Shown here: positions 60,129-64,000 of the stretch, one piece after another
How the letters are laid out: every line of letters starts with the position of its first letter
How positions within the stretch are numbered: position 1 is the first letter of the stretch
From: Streptomyces sp. NBC_00094
GTDB taxonomy: Bacteria; Actinomycetota; Actinomycetes; Streptomycetales; Streptomycetaceae
NCBI RefSeq assembly: GCF_026343125.1
Contig: NZ_JAPEMB010000001.1
Span: forward strand, 7,941,501 to 8,005,500
Length of the DNA stretch: 64,000 nucleotides
Direction of reading: 5' to 3'
Program-made: the position numbers and the translations under genes
Notes under the pieces: model-generated
What the model saw: only the letters and a program-made list of their open reading frames with translations
Told to the model about the DNA's origin: nothing
Database searches by the model: none

Positions 60129-61541
60129 GTGACGACATTCGAGGAACGGACCACGGTGCACGCCTTCCGGGACGACGCGCTGGGGGAGTACGACGCCGTC
60201 GGACTCGCCGACGCGATCCGGCGGGGCGAGGTCGGCGCCGCCGAGGCGGCCCGGGACGCCGCCGAACGCGTCCGGGCGGTCGAGGCGCGGCTCCACGCCG
60301 TACAGGTGCACGCCGAGACGCCGGCACGCACGACCGGGGGCGGCGGCGCCCTCGCCGGGGTGCCCACGTTCGTCAAGGACAACACCGACCACGCGGGGCT
60401 GCCCACCGGTCACGGAAGCGCCGCCTTCACCCCGCGAGCCGCACGGCGCGACGCCCCGTTCACCCGGCAGTTCCTGAGCACCGGCGTCACGGTGCTGGGC
60501 AAGACCCGACTTCCCGAGTTCGGGTTCAGCCCGACCACGGAGTACGAGGGCGCCGAGCCCGTGCGCAACCCCTGGAACACGGACTACTCCGCGGGTGGTT
60601 CGTCGGGCGGCAGCGCGGCGCTCGTCGCGGCCGGAGCCGTACCGATCGCACACGCCAACGACGGCGGCGGCTCGATACGCATCCCCGCCGCCTGCTGCGG
60701 ACTCGTCGGCCTCAAGCCGACCCGCGGCCGCGTCGTGGCGAACGACCAGAGCCGTCAACTGCCCCTGGACCTCGTCTCCGACGGCGTCGTGAGCCGATCC
60801 GTGCGGGACACCGCCGCGTTCCTCGCCGCCGCCGAGAGGCACCGACGCAACCCGAAGCTGCCGCCCGTCGGCCTGGTCGAGGGCCCCGCCGAGCGGCGCC
60901 TGCGCATCGGGTTCCTGCCGGACTCGCCGAGCGGTGTCACCTCCGACACCGCCACCCGGGCGGCCGTCATGGAGACCGTCGCCCGTCTGGAGCGGCTCGG
61001 CCACGCCGTGGAGCCGGTGGAGTTCGCCATCGACCCCCGCTTCACCGACGACTTCCTCACCTACTGGGGAATGCTGTCCTTCCTCATCGGCGCCACGGGC
61101 AGGACGCTCGGCCCGGGCTTCGACCGCCGCCGCATGGACGGACTGAGCCGGGGGCTGCGGGAGGAGTACGTGCGGAACTGGCACCGCACCCCGGGCGTGC
61201 TGCGCCGGCTGAAGCGGACGAAGGAGGCGTACGCGGCGGGGTTCCGCGGCCTCGACCTCGTCCTGTCACCCGTCCTCGCCCACACCACGCCGCGGATCGG
61301 CCACCTGAGCCCGGCCGTCCCCTACACGACCCTGATCGAACGGATCCTCGCGTACGTCGCGTTCACGCCCGTCGACAACGTCGTCGGCACACCGTCGATC
61401 TCGCTGCCCGCCGCGGCGACGGAGGACGGGCTGCCCGTCGGCGTGATGTTCGCCGGACGACCCGGCAGCGAGCGGACCCTGCTGGAAGTCGCCTTCGAAC
61501 TGGAGGCGGACCGACCGTTCCGGCGCATCCAGGACGTGTGA
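60129..61541 (+). CDS. Amidase-signature family hydrolase
   Basis: 470-aa amidase. GTG at 60129 with GAGG upstream. The Ser-cisSer-Lys triad regions are present: the Lys in GVPTFVKDNTD, and the Ser pair in SAGGSSGGSAALVAAGAVPIAHANDGGGSIRIPAACCGLVGLKPTRG. The C-terminal FTPVDNVVGTPSISLPAA is typical. It hydrolyses an amide (carboxamide or 6-aminohexanoate-type substrates are common for this subgroup); the exact substrate is unknown. It follows the OYE remnant by 72 bp and converges on the DnaB-like gene. Confidence 0.87.
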   Translation: MTTFEERTTVHAFRDDALGEYDAVGLADAIRRGEVGAAEAARDAAERVRAVEARLHAVQVHAETPARTTGGGGALAGVPTFVKDNTDHAGLPTGHGSAAFTPRAARRDAPFTRQFLSTGVTVLGKTRLPEFGFSPTTEYEGAEPVRNPWNTDYSAGGSSGGSAALVAAGAVPIAHANDGGGSIRIPAACCGLVGLKPTRGRVVANDQSRQLPLDLVSDGVVSRSVRDTAAFLAAAERHRRNPKLPPVGLVEGPAERRLRIGFLPDSPSGVTSDTATRAAVMETVARLERLGHAVEPVEFAIDPRFTDDFLTYWGMLSFLIGATGRTLGPGFDRRRMDGLSRGLREEYVRNWHRTPGVLRRLKRTKEAYAAGFRGLDLVLSPVLAHTTPRIGHLSPAVPYTTLIERILAYVAFTPVDNVVGTPSISLPAAATEDGLPVGVMFAGRPGSERTLLEVAFELEADRPFRRIQDV

Positions 61542-61664
61542 CGTCGACGCGCCCGGCGGTACGGAAGGGGCCTCGGAGGTGGCGATCCGCGGGGCGACCG
61601 ACCTCTCCCGCCCGCCCGCTCGTAGCGCAGGAGCATGATCACGAGAGACTCCGGCGGACCCTCC

Positions 61665-62438
61665 TCACCGGTTGGGCCACTCCAGGGCGACGCGCTGTCC
61701 CTGGGGGCCGTGGGCGCCGAGCGCCAGTCGTGCGTCCACGGTCCGCCCGCTCGTGCGGTGCAGGGTGATGACCGGTTTGCAGATCTCGGTGAGGACGACG
61801 GCGGGATGGCTGACGTCGAGCCACTGGTCCACGGTCCGCGACACGTCCGGTCGCCTCGCGACGGTGGTGGTGAGCAGCAACGGGACGGTGATCGCGATCT
61901 CGCGGAGCGACCAGAGCAACTCGTCCGCCTCGGTGGGCGGTTCGTGGTCCAGGTCGTCGATCGGATCGTCGACCGGGTCGTACTGGTCGGGGATGTACCG
62001 CTCCCGTGGCCGCAGCCGCTCGTACCGCTCCATGACCACCAGCCCGAGTCGTCGTCCGCGCGGCGGGTGCGCGACCCGCTCCATGACGTGGCGCGCGGTC
62101 GGGTGCGGGATGCCGTCGACGGTGAGCAGGCCGGGCGAGGAGGCGGGCGGACGGGCCGTGTAGAGCAGGGTGGGGATGCCCTGCTCGGCCGCGTGGACGG
62201 CCACGTCCCGGCCCACGGCGGCCTCGGCGGTGCCGCGCTGCGCCACGATGCCGACCTTGCGCCGGAAGACCAGGTCGGCGACGGCGGTGAAGGGCTCCCA
62301 GGGCGTCGGGATCGGGACCCTCTCGTCCCGTGGGGCGTTCCCGTCCAGGCCGGCCAGGTGGTCACCCGCGTCGGAGGCGAGGTCGAAGCCGTAGCCGTAT
62401 CCATGGCCGTATCCGTCGTCCCCGAACCGGCCGCTCAT
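61665..62438 (-). CDS. Degenerate RecA/DnaB-like domain protein coupled to DUF6083 gene
   Basis: 257-aa protein. ATG at 62438 overlaps the DUF6083 stop by ATGA. The layout TPWEPFTAVADLVFRRKVGIVAQRGTAEAAVGRDVA-VHAAEQGIPTLLYTARP resembles the start of a DnaB/KaiC-type ATPase core, but the Walker A GxxxxGKT is replaced by RGTAEAAVG, so ATP binding is doubtful. Later, LGLVVMERYERLRP stands where a Walker B acidic motif would be, and LLTTTVARRPD where the next strand is expected. The N-terminus is Gly/Tyr/His-rich. Function unknown. Confidence 0.65.
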   Translation of the reverse strand: MSGRFGDDGYGHGYGYGFDLASDAGDHLAGLDGNAPRDERVPIPTPWEPFTAVADLVFRRKVGIVAQRGTAEAAVGRDVAVHAAEQGIPTLLYTARPPASSPGLLTVDGIPHPTARHVMERVAHPPRGRRLGLVVMERYERLRPRERYIPDQYDPVDDPIDDLDHEPPTEADELLWSLREIAITVPLLLTTTVARRPDVSRTVDQWLDVSHPAVVLTEICKPVITLHRTSGRTVDARLALGAHGPQGQRVALEWPNR

Positions 62439-63427
62439 CGGGCATCGCGATCGTCGGACGGGTGCTGCCACTGCCGGTGGACCCGGGAGCGGCGCTTCTC
62501 CGATCTGTCGCAGCTCCAACACCGCCATCCCTCGGGGTGCTTGCCGATCGTGGAGTGCCAGCAGCCGGGCGAGACACAGACGGTGTAGTCGCCGGTGGGC
62601 CCGTCGTGGATCACGATCTCCTGGCCGGTGGGAGTGCGTTCGTACCCCTCGGGACGCCGGGTGAGGATGTAGTCGGCGTGGATGAGCGGGTGGAACTGCA
62701 CGAGTTCGTACGTCACGTGGTCGGGTGCAGAGGAGCCGTAGTGGTCCACGCAGTGCTGCTTCCACCAGCGGCGCAGGAAGGTGAACTCGTGGATGCCCCA
62801 CGCCCACATGCGACCCCCCGTCGTCGACAGGATCTGCTGGCCCTGCCGGCCGGGCGCGTGCGGGACGTCCACCTCCTCCCACTTGCCCTCGTCGAGGTCG
62901 AAGACCCCGTTCGCGCACCGCTCTCCGCTCCTGGACTCGGTGGCGATGCACCGCAGTTCATGGATCTCGCAGGGTGCGATCCGCAGCGTCCCGTAGTACG
63001 AGATGACGTGCCGGACCTCCTCGACCGACTCCGGGTCCGGGCCGGTCACCTCCTCCTCGATCACCGGTGCGACGTACGGGGTGAACTCGCCCCGCTCGAT
63101 CCGGCCGCGCATCCGCACCGCGAGGCGGTCGACGACGTCCGCGAGCTGCGGAGGGAGGTCCTGGTGGTCGACCGCGGGGCAGACGGCCGGGTGGGGGATG
63201 CGGCAGTGCCTCGTGGAGGGGTCCTCGCCGGGGTAGGCGATGCCCTTGTTGACGTGCCACCGCATCTTCGGCGGGACCGGCTTCGCGGGTAACTCCGGTG
63301 ACAGCGGGATGCGGAGGCTGTCGTAGCGCTCGTACCACTCGATCGGGGTCCCGCAGTACCTGCACCGGTCCACGGCGGTCCGGCGCAGGAGCTTGGTCTG
63401 GTTCGAACGGTGCAGAAACAACGACAC
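62435..63427 (-). CDS. DUF6083 domain-containing protein
   Basis: 330-aa cytosolic protein common in Streptomyces. It has CRYCGTPIEWYERYD near residue 22, the DUF6083 signature, followed by LRIPLSPELPAKPVPPKMRWHVNKGIAYPG and CRIPHPAVCP. A late HSTIGKHPEGWRCWSCDRSEKR is a zinc-ribbon-like segment. Several Cys and His pairs suggest zinc binding. It is coupled to the DnaB-like gene by a 4-nt overlap. The biological role is not established. Confidence 0.8.
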   Translation of the reverse strand: MSLFLHRSNQTKLLRRTAVDRCRYCGTPIEWYERYDSLRIPLSPELPAKPVPPKMRWHVNKGIAYPGEDPSTRHCRIPHPAVCPAVDHQDLPPQLADVVDRLAVRMRGRIERGEFTPYVAPVIEEEVTGPDPESVEEVRHVISYYGTLRIAPCEIHELRCIATESRSGERCANGVFDLDEGKWEEVDVPHAPGRQGQQILSTTGGRMWAWGIHEFTFLRRWWKQHCVDHYGSSAPDHVTYELVQFHPLIHADYILTRRPEGYERTPTGQEIVIHDGPTGDYTVCVSPGCWHSTIGKHPEGWRCWSCDRSEKRRSRVHRQWQHPSDDRDAR

Positions 63428-63568
63428 GGCCGTGCCCCGATCCCTGAAGCCGAAGAAGAATCAGCGAACTAGCAGGATACGGCACGCAGTTCGACGAAAT
63501 CGGAGGAAAAGGAAGCCGGTGCACCCGTGTATCCATGCCCCGTGCCCCGGCGACCACCCGGCCGGACC

Positions 63569-64000
63569 TCAACTCCTCACGGGACGCCCTTCACCGACCG
63601 TCTCGAAGAGGAGCTTCGCCGCCACCGTCGTCCCGTCGGGCCGGACCGTCCCGGCCACGGCGGCCGCACACGCCCGGGTCTCGGGGGCCAGAGCCGTCCG
63701 CAGCGCGGCCGTCAGGGACTCGGTGGTCGGCGTCGGCCCGTCGTGAGCCGCGCCGATGCCCAGGCCGGCCACCCGGCCGGCCCAGTACGGCTGGTCCGCC
63801 CCCTGGGGGATCACCACCTGAGGCACGCCGGCCCGGGTCGCGGTCGTCGTGGTGCCCGCGCTTCCGTGGTGGACGACGGCGGCCGCCCGGCGGAACAGCG
63901 CCTGGTGGTTGACCTCGCCCACGGTGAGGCAGTCGTCCCGGTCGTCGATCGGGGCGAGTCCGGCCCAGCCGGGGGAGAGGACCGCGCGGTGGCCGTGCGC
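63569..64000 (-). CDS. GT-B glycosyltransferase (macrolide/sterol type), C-terminal part, cut by window edge
   Basis: C-terminal ~143 residues of a UDP/TDP-sugar glycosyltransferase; the gene continues beyond 64000. Visible features are RAVLSPGWAGLAP, LFRRAAAVVHHGSAGTTTTATRAGVPQVV and GADQPYWAGRVAGLGIG, the nucleotide-sugar binding motif (HHGGAGTT form) with the conserved xDQ-W pattern of the GT1/EryCIII/GtfB group. It probably glycosylates a natural product or lipid. The internal GTG at 63922 is not the start. Confidence 0.85.
   Translation of the reverse strand, partial: AHGHRAVLSPGWAGLAPIDDRDDCLTVGEVNHQALFRRAAAVVHHGSAGTTTTATRAGVPQVVIPQGADQPYWAGRVAGLGIGAAHDGPTPTTESLTAALRTALAPETRACAAAVAGTVRPDGTTVAAKLLFETVGEGRPVRS

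Noticed and set aside
1..64000. tRNA, rRNA and known riboswitch genes
   Set aside because: I looked for T-loop signatures, rRNA-like stretches and common riboswitch cores and saw none, but could not run a covariance-model search.

Overview
This window is high-GC actinobacterial DNA and almost certainly comes from a Streptomyces chromosome. The evidence is third-position GC bias, many GTG starts, Tat and Sec secreted hydrolases, ECF sigma, TetR, AraC and LuxR regulators, DUF6083-type proteins, a rifamycin-associated element (RAE) and a Streptomyces-type contractile injection system (CIS). I see no rRNA, tRNA or CRISPR array.

Layout. 0-10 kb: a Tat-exported phospholipase C; a 14-TM drug exporter; an amino-sugar unit (DeoR repressor, SIS isomerase, class II aldolase) with repeats in its divergent promoter; a GNAT acetyltransferase; a secreted serine hydrolase; and a DJ-1/AraC regulator. 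10-21.6 kb: GAPDH; a secreted alpha/beta hydrolase; catalase-peroxidase katG divergent from a Fur-family regulator; thiol peroxidase tpx; an alginate-lyase-type secreted enzyme behind a chitinase-type promoter; an AraC regulator divergent from a TauE/SafE permease; and a 692-aa protein of unknown function.

21.6-40.3 kb: a complete-looking CIS locus on the minus strand. In transcription order it has a LuxR regulator, a Pvc16-type DUF4255 protein and an AAA+ ATPase. A divergently read membrane protein with a peptidoglycan-binding motif follows. Then come sheath, tube, an assembly protein, a small protein, a 1027-aa Pro/Ala-rich protein carrying VQR motifs, a second tube-like protein, a LysM hub protein, a VgrG-like spike, gp25, a J-type baseplate protein, a tail-I-type baseplate protein, and a zinc-ribbon/TM/glycan-binding protein resembling CisA. 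No tail-fibre gene is recognisable, which fits the cytoplasmic CIS described in Streptomyces. A perfect 14-bp sequence occurs in inverted orientation upstream of both divergent CIS units.

40.6-42.8 kb: a rifampicin monooxygenase gene with a RAE upstream, divergent from a GNAT gene. 43-52.3 kb: an NAD-dependent DNA ligase gene cut in two by a ~7.2-kb Tn554-like element. The element carries TnpA-, TnpB- (frameshifted) and TnpC-like genes, an IS5 remnant, and a lower-GC cargo pair: a cytosolic subtilase plus a small protein that resembles a detached I9 propeptide/inhibitor. Joining the ligase halves at a shared ACCCTGC restores a 696-aa in-frame protein. The ligase promoter resembles the PafBC (RecA-NDp) DNA-damage promoter.

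52.4-64 kb: two TetR regulators, an MFS exporter, a saccharopine-dehydrogenase-like enzyme, an AlkD-like HEAT-repeat protein, an ECF sigma with a membrane partner, an old-yellow-enzyme remnant, an amidase, a DUF6083 protein coupled to a degenerate RecA/DnaB-like protein, and a truncated glycosyltransferase.
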